In this document: piece after piece, positions 48,301 through 61,150 of the stretch
How the letters are laid out: every line of letters begins with the position of its first letter
How positions within the stretch are numbered: the stretch's first letter is position 1
Assembly (NCBI GenBank): GCA_013398175.1
Contig: VZRZ01004813.1
Span: forward strand, 1,811,278-1,875,277
Direction: 5' to 3'
Length of the DNA stretch: 64,000 nt
DNA from: Climacteris rufus
Taxonomy: Eukaryota; Chordata; Aves; Passeriformes; Climacteridae
Made by a program: the position numbers and the translations under genes
Notes under the pieces: generated by a model
Databases searched by the model: none
Told to the model about the DNA's origin: nothing
Seen by the model: only the letters and a program-made list of their open reading frames with translations

Positions 48301-51300
48301 AATTGTTTCCTTTGATACTTCAAAAACTCAGGAGAGCAGATACCAGCTGATTAGTTACCAGCCAAGTGCAACTCTGTATATACTGGTGGAAGGACACGAG
48401 GAACCCTAAGCTGGAAGGGCCTCACACCTCCTCAACAAAGATCTCCTCATTCCATGTAGCACAATTTTTCCTGTCCAAAGTGAAGACACTTTGGTCTCCT
48501 GCTCAGTGTCTGCCAGAAATTTAGATTTAATTTAGCCTATAATATATCAAGGAATTCTTCAAAATATTTGTGAAGCATTCATTGATTAGCCTGAAACCAA
48601 AATGTCACACTCTTTAATTCATAACCCTAGGACAGAGCTGTCTGTTATCGGTGTAATTTAAATTTTCATTTAGTATGACAGCACTTGGTCATACTCTTGT
48701 TTAATTTATTTTCAATTAGGATGTTATTATAATTAAATTCCATCAGAACCATTGGATTATACCTCAGCTGAATGCAGTGAGGGATTTATACAGCCTTATT
48801 TTTCCGATATCAGAAGGAAAAAAAAATAAATAATTCACTTCACTTCTTAGCTTGAAAAAAATAGCAAGTAAATAACTTTGGCACAGGCACACAACACATC
48901 TCTAGGGAAGTGCACATACACAGAAATCATCATTGACTAAGTCTGCTGACAGTTCAGACACTGTTGACTGAATCTTATTTGACATCTTCACATCCATATT
49001 TGCATCCTTCTCAGATTTAACCACCTGAGACTGCTTTTCAGCAGAAAGGTAAGCTGAGAAGATTAGTTAATATACTAGTGGTAGCCCATGTGTGTTTTGC
49101 CTGGTGAACAATTTGTTGGATAACTGAAATATTTCTAAGTAGGGTATCTCTCAGGTACAAAATTATTACTTGGTCTTTTACTGTTTCATTTTAATTATGA
49201 TTTTTTTCTGTGCAAATTTTTTAATCGTTAATGGTCTGCTACAACAAATTCTCCTCATTAATACCTGTGAAGTTCTGGAATGAATATAATCAACTGTCTC
49301 TTGCAGGGACACGTAATCTGATTATCTGGAGAGAATCTCACAGCTGCAGAATCATCAGAGATTATATATTTCTTGTTAATTTAGCATGGATTTTTTAAAT
49401 TACTCTCTTATATTGTTGGCTGTATTCAATTAATTTGGGATTCAAACAAAGGTGTCTTTAAGCACCAGGATATGCAACCAAAGTAAAGTGAAGCCTACTT
49501 AATATGTTATAACTTGTTAAAAATAAGAGAAAGACAAGAAAAAGTGTTATTTTAAAGTAAGCACCAGGATTTCAGCATGGTGTCCCCATATGTCCATATG
49601 CAAGATCCACACCTTATTCTCATACATCAATCTTCCAGAAAAATGAGGGACTGATTTCTAAAGTATAATGGGAACAGTACAGTGAAATTAACTACGCCTG
49701 TTTTTTTCTACTACAACATACTGCCAGGAGAAAACATAAATGAATTGCAACTGCAGAATTATTAACAAAACAAATTTCTAACTCACTACAGGATGAAACA
49801 CTGAAGACCTCTTTAGAAGATCATATAAATTATATGTATATGGTATTTATGGAATCTCTAAAATTATTAATTTGGAAAAAAAATCAGAAGTAAGGAACTG
49901 CAAGGTAAGCCATGTTGCAAGAAGCTCATGCTAATTATATATAGCCTCCCTTAAACTTGAATGGTATTTTCATGATCTCAGTGGAAACAGTTAGGGTTAG
50001 ATTTTTATGTGAAGGAAGTAGAAGTATTTTTCCCTCAAGGTCATCCTGCTATGTTTAATAATTTATTAAATTTTGTGAATTTGTCCAGAATTTTTTATGT
50101 CAAAATTATTACCACCAAGTTTTTTAAATACAGATTTTCAGGGTGGTAGGTCTAATAATGCGTGAAAAGTATTCTGTAAGTCAAAACATTTATATTGCTC
50201 TTTTTTTCCTGGGTAGAATCAAAGACACAGTGTTTCTGCTAAGATAGAATATTCTCATTGTTTGCTAGAAATACTTTATTAGTAATCCCTCTGTAAGATT
50301 AATTTTTAATAAAATTATAACTCTGTTTTTATGGTGAATAAGTGCTTGTATAAATTTGATGTTAATATCAATACTTATTTTATAGAAAATTTACTGCAGA
50401 TTCCAAAGGTCTGGTTAAGAAATATTACATGTCTGAAAATGTACAGCAGATTAAGTATAGAAAATGTATTTACGATTACAATTCTTTGGAACATTTCCTA
50501 GACAGAACCTGCCCCAACCATGTCTCAGTCACCAGGCCACACAAAAAAAAAGTATAGCAGGTAACAGACAAGAAAACAAAGCTTTTTCCTCTTTTTTCTT
50601 TTTTAATAGCTAAGAAACTCAAAACTGATTTTTATTTTACAAATAATTGGTAAATTGGTATTAGTTTAGAATGTGTTTAGAATAATGGATCAGAGTACAC
50701 TTGAATAAAATATTAGAATGTGTTTGCTACATTCTATTCAAACCAAGCTCCTGTGGTAGATGTGGACCTGTGTGAGCTGCTTGTGCCAGTGAGAAACCTC
50801 AAGTGTTTTGGGCAGATCCCACTTCTGCATGCTACCTGAAAAGACAGACCCTTTACAGAACCATTTAAATGTCACACTGCCTAAGACCCTTCTCTCTCAC
50901 ACAGGTTTTAAATTCAACAAGAACCAATTTGACAGAGGAAAGAAACCACGCTTGGGTCATAAGTAATTTATTTCTTCTACTTCAAGACTTTGCTTATTGT
51001 TTCAATATGATCTATCAGAATGTGGTGGTGTAAGAATATGTGGCATATTTATTTATTACATTATCACATTTACTATTGATAATCATTATGAATTCTGATG
51101 TTACTTTAATGTAAAAGTGATAACTATTTTGGTCTACTTTGCAGTTTGGACTTTCCTCCAGAGGCTGGTTTTATGTAATAGCATATTTAGCAGATTGTTT
51201 TCATTACTTGTAGAGAAATGTGAATATTTTATCAGATGAAAACACTTGTCTTTCTGTATCCAAAATTGGGACTTATAATGTGCCAAAAATAATTTGATAA

Positions 51301-54300
51301 CATTCATATTTGATAGTTTGTTAGCTTGAGTTTGACAGGAGAATAACATCTGCCTGTTGCCAAAGTCCATTGCCTTTGAACCATGCTTGGATAAAACTCA
51401 CAGCTGAAGCAATTTGGATAATGGATAAAAAAAGTCACTATTGTCTTGCTTATAGAACAGTTTTTTGTACCTTTCATAGTTTGTACTGTGCTTAAAATAG
51501 TGAAGTAGACCTTAGATTTGTCAAAATATCAAACTCTTCCTGTTTTTAAAATAATTTTGTAATTTTAAGTTAATATTCCATATGCTTGAACAATTACAAG
51601 TGTTGGGATGCCAACACTGATGCTTGAACATTGTATGGCCCAACATCACCAGAAGGTCAACCCTCTCCAAATGGAAAAAAAAAAACAATCACAGCACAGT
51701 CTGTCTGTGGGGCACCCTTTCAGTAAGCATCAAAGATAGTGGAAGCTTGTTTATCTTCTTGATTAACAAATTTATGACCTTCATTATTGTGCATTGCATG
51801 TGTCACTTTATGACTCCTATTTCCCCATCTCAAACCTGTCTGCACTTGGGTAGCACCTGCCTGACCCAAGTCTTGAGGACTGTAACACCCTGAAAGATCA
51901 GCCCACAGCTCTGAAGTGCTTCACAGTGAAATAACACAGACCACCACAACATTACTAGTTCTAAATGAAAGGGACTAGAAAGAACCAGTGATCAGGAAGT
52001 CACATCAAATGAGAAAATTATATTCCAGGATTTAACATCTGAGATCCCACATGATAAACAGTGAATGGGTATGTACTGATATAAAAGTATCCTATTTTGT
52101 GAAATCATCTTTATCCACTCTTTAATTAAATGTATTTTGATTCTACTGGGTTTGGCATTTCCATCTATGAACAAAAGACTCCCATGTGTTGATATTGAAT
52201 TTGGACTGCATAAACTGCTTTTGGCCTCATAACTGTGGTCAACATAAGTCATAGTACCACTGTTATAGGTTAAAAAATTATTATTTTTTTTAAATTAACT
52301 GAAAAATTAAATAATTAGGTAGACTAAAAAAGTATGGTTTACAAAAACTCTCTGAGTAGTGGATTTTTAAAATTTATTTCACTTAAGAATTTACAAAGAT
52401 TTATCCCATTTCTTTATGATTTACAAGTTGAATATTTCTCAAAGATCACTACAGTTATTTATGCTAATGTGCATGGAATGTGGGACAACAATGGGAAAAT
52501 GTACACCCACTCCTTCTGTCATGTCCAACCTTATCTATTAGTTTTGTCTCAACTCACCAGCACAATAACAGAAATAATTGCTGGATATTTTATCTTTTAT
52601 ACAGTTTTATCTTTTATACAATGCTGCTTCTTACATAGTTAATAGAACTGGATATAAAGGCAAGGGCTCAAGCCACTTTTAGAAAAGTGCTAAGAGTACC
52701 ATTTTCTCCCCGAAACATATACATGCTGTTCTCATTCAAAAACTGAAAGAACAAAAGAATTCCTACAACAGATGGAAAAGAAAAAGAAAAGTCTGCATTT
52801 TCAGTTGATTTCCTTGGGCTCTTTGTCTCCATGACTCTAGACCTACCGGCTGACGCACAGTGTCCCAGATGTTGACACTGGCATTGGTGTCTTCAATGTG
52901 GGCAGGATAGATGAATTTATTGCTTCTTCTTTGTATATTTTTTTTCATGGAGAAGTGAGTGATCTTCTGACAGTTACTGTTCATAAATGGTGGAAGCACA
53001 TTTGGTCTTTACGGGAGGTATTACCCTGTTATTATAGGTCAGGTCTTTTCTATGCTCTGCTTTTGATGTAGAATCACCTTCAGAATCCCCACTTACAAAG
53101 TTGCTCCATTGAAAGATAGGTCATTTTCTTTTTTCCAAAACTATAGAAACCAGGGCAGACAGCTTACGTTTGTCAACTGCCTTCTTGCAGGAAAATTAAG
53201 AAAATAACTATGGGACCTTAACTAGTTGGTAAGTTTATGCTTCTAAAAACATCTTCTTAAAATCAATTCCAGCTAATAAAAACAAATTAATTTCTCTGGA
53301 CCTACCTTGCAATTGGATTATTTTCCTTATAAATAGGAAATCCCTTATTTGTATCCCTTATTATCCCTTATCTGCAGTAATAGCGTTTGAGCTCAATCAG
53401 AAACATTTACTCCATTCCCTGATATACTGATAGGACTTACTCATATTAAACTTGATGTTATTTTCATATGTTTCATCAAATAGTTCTTTAAGAACATGAG
53501 GTTTTGCCTCTTCTCTACTCCCACATTTTCTTCCATTATATTCCCAATAAAGATGGCTACATATAGCAGCAAATTTATACTAAAGAGAGCCATAGTACAA
53601 TATAGAGATTCTAACCTTTAAATAATTCAGGTACTGCTGACTGTGACCAAAACTCATAGCCATCTGTCAGCAAGTAAATTTAATTTAGTTAAACATGGCA
53701 ATCCCTTCCTACTAGACAGCTGGCCACATAAACCATGCCACCACACTTTGGAAAATCTCAGCAGAAAGATCAGTAAGTGAATGAATATGGAGTTTTGTCC
53801 CTATCCAGAACCAAACAAGAACACTGATTTTTCAAATTTTATGTGTACATATTTTTATATATGTACTTAATATATATATACTGAACAAAAATTATTTTCA
53901 CATACTTAAGGAACACATACTTAATGGAAAATAAATTTTATAATAATGACCCAGCTTTTTCTTATATCACCATCTCAAACTGCACAATTCATACATAGCT
54001 AGATCAATAAAAATCTCAAAAATCTACAACCCCCTAAAATTATTAGAACATTTTCATTTTCCATTCAAAACCAAGATTTTGAATAGTACTGTGGGTCCTT
54101 CAAAATCCTTCCAGTGGGATTGCAGACACTATAATATCACATTAAGTCCATGATTTTTTTGGCAGTTTAACTTAGCACAAGGAGGATGACCCTTGCTCTG
54201 CAGGTAGAGGAATTTGTCAGTTACAAGGAGCTGATCAAAACCGTTAGAACATATGTAAGTTTGACTGGATGGATACAACACAAACATTGACTAAAATAAA

Positions 54301-54680
54301 AATGTATTTATCCTAACAACCTTTCAAGATATATTTTAAATTTATGCCAAGTTTGTTATCACTCTTGTGCCTTGAAATCTCTGCTCTGCAGAAGAATATG
54401 TACTCAGTGGACGAAACAGGGCACTTTACTGAATGCATAAAAGTAACAAATGCAGAAAATGCACTGAACATACAAAATGCACTTCGAATAGAGAGAAGAA
54501 AATCTTTTGTAACTGGTAATTGAGGAGAAGAGAGACCCATGTCACTACTGTAAATCATTACAGTCACCCGAGCAACCTCTTTAACAACATCAGCTTCATA
54601 TTTGTACTAATGGATTTGGTGAGTACCCATGCTTAACTTGAAAAAAACGCCCTTCCTCTAACAGCTAAAAAACTCAAAGT
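45360..54680. other. 9.3 kb of unique AT-rich sequence
   Basis: I see no mobile element. The parts at 48620-48800 and 49180-49460 look like typical AT-rich conserved noncoding DNA (dense TAATTA/ATTA, few CpG), but conservation cannot be tested here. A candidate exon lies at 52847-52966 on the minus strand. A TA-rich stretch spans 53840-53885. Confidence 0.35.
52847..52966 (-). CDS. unidentified candidate exon, 40 codons
   Basis: On the minus strand an acceptor-like ctgtcag (just above 52966) is followed by a 40-codon open frame ending at a donor-like ccg/gtaggt (52847). The frame contains the residues ASVNIWDTVRQ, which resemble the end of a WD40 repeat (a hydrophobic-x-hydrophobic-W-D pattern). 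One repeat-like match is not enough to call the family. The acceptor lacks a good pyrimidine tract. The frame stays open to 52763 past the donor. Confidence 0.2.
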
Positions 54681-54858
54681 TCATGGAGTCATGGAACCAT
54701 AGAATCACAGAACGGTTTGGGTGGAAAGGGACCTTAGAGATTTTTTACTTCCAATCCCCTTGTCATAGGCAGGAACATCTTCCACTAGACCAGGTTGCTT
54801 AATGCCCCATCCAACCTGGCCTTTAACACTTCCAACAACACTTTCAGGGATGGTGCAA
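54681..54858 (-). mobile_element. CR1 LINE 3' tail
   Basis: It reads as the reverse complement of a CR1 end: 'catagaatcacagaacggtttggg', 'ggaaagggaccttagaga', 'ccaatccccttgtcat', 'actagaccaggttgctta', 'ccatccaacctggcctt', and 'cttccaacaacactttcaggga'. This is the only CR1 of the recent type in the window that lies on the minus strand. It is well diverged. Confidence 0.92.
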
Positions 54859-55170
54859 AGCTTTTTTGTGGCTGACTAAAAGTTCTTGTCATTAAATCAA
54901 GTTCTGTATTCACACATAGCTGGACAAATTCCTTTACTAATACCATTTGCTTTGAAGTAATCCATAAAATATTTGAAGACAGTGTTGCAAGTTTTAATTA
55001 ACTTATTCTTTATCAGGTGTGGTTAAAGTAAGAAACAGACAGACCAGCCTGACTGGATCTTACATGAAAGTAGCAAAGGAGGGAGGAAAAGAGCACATTG
55101 AAATGGAATTTCTTACTCTCTTTGACTTCTCAATTTATTGTCAATAAACGTCTATGGTTGACATTGGTCT

Positions 55171-55854
55171 TTAGAATGAACTAGATCCTGAACTTAATGA
55201 CAGCATAAAATAAAAGCATGTTAGGACCATTGTCATTAGGAGGTGTTTATAGGTGAAATCGTTTAAATTGGTAATGCTGAGAGGTAACATTATTTCATGT
55301 ATGTGGGTGAATGCACATTTGGATGAAAGAGAAGTGTGGCATGATTTCAGTCTGCCAGTTGATGAGATACTGGAACCATCACCCATGGGGCCAGTCACAC
55401 ATTGTTCTTCTGTACAGGGACTATTTAGATTGGGAGAACTGGGACTTGAATTCTGGAAAGAAGACCAGGTGTGAAAAAGAAGGATTCCCAAAAAGAGGAA
55501 GTAGTCTTGGAAAGATGAAGGTGCAGAGTCAAGGAAACTCCTAGACATCAGATTTTTGGTGGAAATCAATGTCAGTGAGAACCCAGAGACCTTTCCTACT
55601 AATACCCAGAACTGGTGACTGAGTAGTGGCAGAACATGAACTGGCACGACATTCTGCCCATCCTTCCTGGAGTGACCTTCACTCTTTCTTGCAGGGAAGG
55701 AAAACCAAGATCTGGGAATAAAGCCCAGGGTAAAGTTAAGGGATGAGTGTGTGGGATGAACAAGCAGGGTTAAAATTCTATTCCCTTTGTTTCTTAAATA
55801 AGCACCAGCATGCAGACACGCTATGGGTTGTAATTTACTTTGCTTCATCTGCAA
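55171..55854 (-). other. 227-codon open frame, no recognised product
   Basis: This is the longest open frame in the window. The predicted product is rich in Ser and Leu, has no recognisable domain and no clear signal peptide, and has several hydrophobic stretches without a convincing membrane pattern. The plus strand here is purine-rich, which removes the T-x-A triplets that would be stops on the minus strand. Base asymmetry may therefore explain much of the length. A shorter plus-strand frame (55253-55474) overlaps it and ends near a donor-like ccag/gtgtga. Confidence 0.2.
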
Positions 55855-56170
55855 CGGAAGAAAAATAATTTCTATAATTTATTTCTAGAAATGTTTTTTA
55901 CTTTCTCAAGAAGGTGTAATTTTTTTTTTTTTTTTGTTTAGGGTGAAAAAATCAATTGCAGATATAACTTGTTAGAAAATGTGATACTTCAAGACTGACC
56001 CTCTTCTTCCTCACTCCTAAATGGCAAATTAATTAAATTAACAGGAAAAGACCTTGCAATAGAAGTGCAGAAGGTTTAAAAAAATGCTTGCAGTGAGCTA
56101 CTTTTTTTAATGGTTGTTACACATCTTTTTACCTAATGGGAAATTGGTTTGCCTGGCTGTGTTTCAACTG

Positions 56171-56385
56171 CTATGGGGAATTAGATGGATTGTTCAGCAG
56201 AAAAAAATCAAGTGCTGTACCATAAAGTGACTTGGTAGCAAACAAAGTTTGCATTACTTCTGGAGCAATCCCAGGAACCCCCACGACCCGGAACAAGTCT
56301 CTGAGCAGGTTATATACTGCCTGCATGTAGCCACCTACCTTAGGGCTCCGAGCCATCTCTAATAGACTCCTGTTCCCTCCATTTA
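56171..56385 (-). CDS. unidentified candidate exon or gene fragment, ~71 codons
   Basis: On the minus strand ttgcttatacag (acceptor-like) precedes an open frame running from 56385 to a stop at 56171. A consensus donor, cctaag/gtaggt, lies inside it at 56339, so it could be a 47-base exon or a continuous fragment. The peptide reads like a normal folded protein, with helix-like stretches (YNLLRDLFRVVGVPGIAPEV). It also contains CpGs, which are unusual in this window. I do not recognise it. Chance or a decayed retrocopy are the alternatives. Confidence 0.25.
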
Positions 56386-56676
56386 CTGTATAAGCAATTT
56401 ATAACACCAAAGTTAGATATCTGATAAACCTGACATGGGTAGCTTGGAAACTCTGTGCTTTCTTCCTGCATCTTAGAAACAGTGGCATGGCTCACTTTTC
56501 CTCACTGACTTACTGTTCTGCACTGTGACTGAAGTCCAAACCACAGGTACCCCAGCAGAACAAGGAACAGAGCTTCCCTTCTCCAGTCTGACTCCTGTGC
56601 ACATATGCCAGTTCAAGAACTAACCCCATCCACAGAAGGAGTACATGAAGGATTTCTTTAGCCTTCTTGGCCCATC

Positions 56677-57222
56677 TGTGCTGGGTTTTGAGCTTATGTA
56701 AGAGATTTAAAGATCACAATTGCCTCAAATGCTGTCAAGGCCACAGAATAGCAGGAACTTGAGCACAGAAGAGAGGAACTGGCAACAGAAAGGTGTTAAT
56801 TCCCCAACAAGTGGAGCTGAGATTTGGTTAGTACATCCTAGTTAATGCATCCAGACAAAAAATCCCACTGCGGCAAACTGTGGGAAAGGAAGCAGATGCT
56901 TATACACATTCCATCCCAAGTTATGGGAGCATTTGCCACCACCCTGTGGATACCCAGAACTTGGACTGTATAATGGTGGTACCTCCAGAAGAAGGACCCT
57001 GAAACTACCCCCACCATCTGGACCAGCTGGTGGTGACATTTTTCTGTTTAATCTGTCTCTCTTTAACTGCCTCTCCCCTGCCCCCTTTGTTTTCCTGTTT
57101 CTTTCTATCTCTCTCTACCTCACATTTATTATTAAATAAAATCCATACGATTGACTTTGGTATATGCTCTCATTTACACCTTAATTCAGGCAGAGCCACC
57201 TCTCAATAATCGGATCATAACA
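56677..57222 (+). mobile_element. probable solo LTR, ~546 bp
   Basis: The likely element runs from tgtgctgggttttgagc (56677) to ggatcataaca (57222). Late features fit an avian LTR: 'ccctgtggatacccagaac', a C/T-rich stretch at 57050-57120 with 'tctctctacctc', an AATAAA at 57135-57140, then 'gactttggtatatgctctc' and a 'ggatcataaca' end. No matching target duplication is seen (ccatc before, gtttg after), so the left boundary is uncertain. Confidence 0.65.
57135..57140 (+). terminator. AATAAA poly(A) signal of the probable LTR
   Basis: AATAAA about 85 bases before the presumed LTR end, after a pyrimidine-rich stretch. Confidence 0.5.
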
Positions 57223-58119
57223 GTTTGAGACGTCAGCAGCATGCCCCATATAAATATTTTGGCTATAGAAATAGACCAAGTGGATACACTTTGTTACTTT
57301 ATACCTCCTAATACATGCAGACTATAAAATTAGGATCTGTAACTGCAACTGCTATGTGACCAAAATCAGCAAAATTAAATAAGGAAAAAAAACATGATTT
57401 CTTCAGCATTTATCTCTCAGAAGAGAAGAGAGTGAACACTGAATTATTTCTTGAGGGTACACGATCTTGACAGTCAAATTTTACTGAGGATAATTTTTTA
57501 TGCTGTTAAAATAATGTGATTTTTTTTCATGGAAAAGTAGAAAAAAAATGCTTCCTTTGTTAAATTATTTTATTTGCTCCCCGTGTCTTGCAAACATAAG
57601 AAAGCAATTACTACACACAAGTTGTAGCTTGAGAGGCAAAATTACTGTGTCCTTCTGTCAGCTATTCCAGTAGCTCAGGGCAGTCTTGCACACACCAACA
57701 AATAGCTATAAATGTACTCACCTGCCTACACTCTGTAAAACCAGGCCATAGACTTTCAGAGCCAAGAAAGGTGGTTATGGTTTAGAAACACTGCACTCAG
57801 CATGTAGAGAACAGAGGACATTCAGTGCTTTGTGGAAATTTCACTGGGATAAGAGTATCGCATCAGAAATCCTAGGTAACCTTTTGGACAATCTTTTGCT
57901 AAATCTCCTCTCAACACACTGATGGGCAGATGTGGACTTCGCTGTTTGCTGGGGATGTTGCTGAAGCCCTTCCAGAAGGAGCAACGCAGGCAAGAAAATG
58001 AGCCAATGCTCACAGAGAGCCAGGCAATCCCTGAAGTGACTCTATGGGATAGGAAAGGGATGGAATAGTAAAAGTTTCTCAATGTCCTGTATAAGCACCA
58101 TAGTGATAAAACTTTTAAG

Positions 58120-58192
58120 GGGGGGNNNNNNNNNNNNNNNNNNNNNNNNNNNNACTCACTATACAACAACTCTTGCGGGGGGGGGGGGGGGG
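58120..58192. other. assembly gap (28 N) flanked by G runs
   Basis: A run of about seven G precedes the Ns at 58126-58153. A run of 16 G follows at 58177-58192, after 23 bases of other sequence. The ORFs that cross the Ns are artefacts. Confidence 0.97.
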
Positions 58193-59580
58193 CGCAAAGA
58201 TAAAAAGGTACTTATATTTAGCATGCAGTCGTATCTGAGACCATTGCTTCCCTGCTGTGCTACTGTAACATTCTCACTCAGGCAGTGTGGTTTGGTTTAA
58301 CATAGGCAGTGTATATCACTTCCAGGTAAGATCATTTGATTTTTTCCTAAATTAGCAACAGTAAGGTAATGGGACATAAATGGAAAATCAGTGTACTCAA
58401 CCTTTAGTGTAAGAGAGAAAATATTTTTCACTGATGACAGAATCCTAGCCAAGCCCCCATGTTTTTCCTTAGGTTTTCCTTATAAGCAAACTGTCAAAAT
58501 ATTTATTAAAAAACCTTCAACAAACCCACAACGTTTTAGTGCTTTTTAAGTAGTAATTCCTGTCAGTCTTTTAGCTTAAGCTTTCAGCTCTCAGCATGTA
58601 AAGGCAGTCATAGACTTGTAACATAAATATCTGTGTGTATATAAGCTCTTTGTATAAAATGTAGATAAGAATTGTTGCAGCTGTATGCCTATGCTTGTTT
58701 TAAAAAAAATCTTCAAACTGCTTGAGCATTCACTAGTCAACTTACATAATATAAGTATACACAAGAATGAGCATATGCTTCTAAAAATATTACTTAAAAA
58801 TATTGGTACTGAAGTAGACATAGAAAAACTATATTAGAGTGATGAGACACTAAATTGAGAGCCTTAAATGTGTTTTTCATTTAGCATTAGAGATGGCAAA
58901 ATTATTGTTCTAAAAGTTATTACAAGCAAATTTTATAACAGATTTTATAAATTACCTCTGTAGCATTGCCTGCTGAGAATGAGTAGAAAACAAAACAAAA
59001 TTCTCCCCTCCTTTTTGATTAACCTAAGCAACAAGAAAAGCATTTATGCCACTGCACTGATCTTGAGCAGAGCTTCAATGACATCTCTTGCCAAAAGCTT
59101 GATGAATAAGTCTTGCCTACCTCTGCTGAGGCCTTTGGAGCAATGACCAGTCTTGGGAAACATCAGAGAGGGGAGGTAGATCACACTTTTTTTCAGCTTT
59201 ATGAAGCAATTCATGGAAGTTTCTTAGGACTGGACATCGCTGTTACTTTAAGTTGTAAAACAAAAAGTAAATAAATGTGGTTGAAAACTTCCCTACAGAA
59301 CAAGAACAAAGAGGATACCCACCAAGCAGAACAATTAATACTTTCAAAGAGATCCAGTAAAATAAGCATCAGAGCAAAAGGACCTCAGGCCTTGCTCTTC
59401 TAGAACAGCATTGTCAATGCTTCCTCATCATGCTAGGTTGGAATACATAATACATTACTCTCGTACTCCTAACATCAGAATTGTTATGCAGACAGGCATG
59501 TCTATTTTTTTTTTTTTTAATGAGTCACAATGAATGTATTCCACTTTTTTATACATCTATCCAGGCAGGTGATACTTGCT

Positions 59581-59644
59581 AAAAAAAAAGGGAAAAAAAA
59601 AAAAAACAACCAACCAACAAAACAAAAACTAAAAATGAACAAAC
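59581..59644. repeat. A-rich simple repeat
   Basis: A runs with ccaa and caaa units. A 12-T run lies just upstream near 59507-59518. Confidence 0.85.
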
Positions 59645-61008
59645 AGTGGTCCTTTGCAGGTGTGCAGCTCTGAGCCAAATCAAGGTGCAGGTCAAGCAAT
59701 CTATTTTTCAGTAAATATCCCCATCCACAGCTCTAAGGATTTCTATTAAAAAAAAAAAACCCTAAAATCAATTCTTTACTATAGCACAAGATTCTACTGA
59801 ATAACTTGTACTGGGTACTGTAGCCTGAGACATTATTATTAAAAAAATATGGCTATTGCTTTCACAGGTTGCAGAACTCCTGAGAGGAGAACTTAGATAA
59901 AGAGCAGAGAGGTAGAAAAATGTAAAAAAGAAACATCATGCTTTTAGAATTTTCACTTAGGATTTAGAAGGCATGTGACTGGTATAAATTTACAAAACTG
60001 TGCTTGTGATGCTTGGTCTGACATCAGCTGAGGATTGAAGTTGTGAAAAGGAGGGAGGTTTTTCCTGTGTTGTGGATTCCTGAAATAGTATTCGCACTGT
60101 GTCTATCTGCTTTTGTGACACTATAATGTCCATATCCTGATGCTACGGCATAAAAATTGAATGTCTTTCCTACGATGAAATTAATTGGAGTTTCATCTCA
60201 CATAGTACAGACTCTTTAATACCAAATAGATCAATTATGATAAATATATTACCATAAATAATATAGGGATTCATAATTTAACACCTATAAAAGAATTCAA
60301 TACTTCAATACATTGAAGTATTTTTCATAAAATCTTCTGTGTAAAGCTTACCTAATCACCATTTGGATTGCCCAGAAAATTCCACACACAGTAGCACAGG
60401 GTTTGCGCTGTCCAAAGTTTTGCACATTGAAAGCTCCTGTTACATTAATTTAGATCCTAGAAATGTGATCACTTTGCCTGTCATAGCCCTGCCCCTGGAA
60501 ATTACACAAGCATTGAGGACTTCCCACTTTAGGGACTGACTCTAATAGATTACTTGTCTTTCAGTAAATGCTATGACTCCAAGTCAGAATACAGGTTTCA
60601 ATTCTGAGTCTAGTCCAAGCCTAACTGTATGAGTGACTTTAGACACAAGAAAACAGTTTTTACATGAATGTCAGATACCCTCTGACACTGATATCTTACT
60701 GCTTATTGAGAAAGGCCTAAGACAAATGAATTCAGTTAATGGTTTGGATGCCTGGGTGAAATCACCCATCCATTTATTCCATATCTTGCCATTCTCTGTG
60801 AAAAACTGCTGATTAATTTTTCTTCTAGTCATCACCTGCCTTCACTATTTAGAACACAAACTCAAAGCTGAGAAGGTAATGGGAAGGGATCTAGATAAGC
60901 CCCGTTCCCTAAGCATTCTCTTCTGTCTGCTATAATAGGCTACAGAGTTCTGTGTATCTTTGATCTATGTAGCTTGGCTTTAAACCGAAAAAGTTTAAAG
61001 GTTAAACT

Positions 61009-61150
61009 GCAAGTGTTCAAGGACAAGTAGGATGGGGCTTTGAGCAACTTGTCCAGTAGAAGTTGTCCCTGCTCCATTCAGGAGAGTTGGAACTAGATGA
61101 TCTTTAAGATCACTTCCAACTCAAACAATTCTATGGTTCTATGATTCTAG
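61009..61150 (+). mobile_element. CR1 LINE 3' tail
   Basis: Blocks 'aagtgttcaagga', 'tggggctttgagcaact', 'agttggaactagatgatctttaagatc' and 'acttccaactc' are followed by attctatggttctatgattcta. Plus orientation, truncated at the 5' end. Confidence 0.92.

Larger units (their letters stand above)
54859..56676. other. unique sequence with long minus-strand ORF
   Basis: It holds the 227-codon open frame at 55171-55854 and the exon candidate at 56171-56385, listed separately. There is a 15-T run at 55921-55935. Confidence 0.35.
57223..61008. other. unique sequence with an assembly gap
   Basis: I see no gene or mobile element. It includes the gap at 58126-58153 and simple repeats. A good donor-like site, ggcag/gtgagt, reads on the minus strand at 57722, but the sequence before it is closed in the useful frames. 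Confidence 0.35.
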
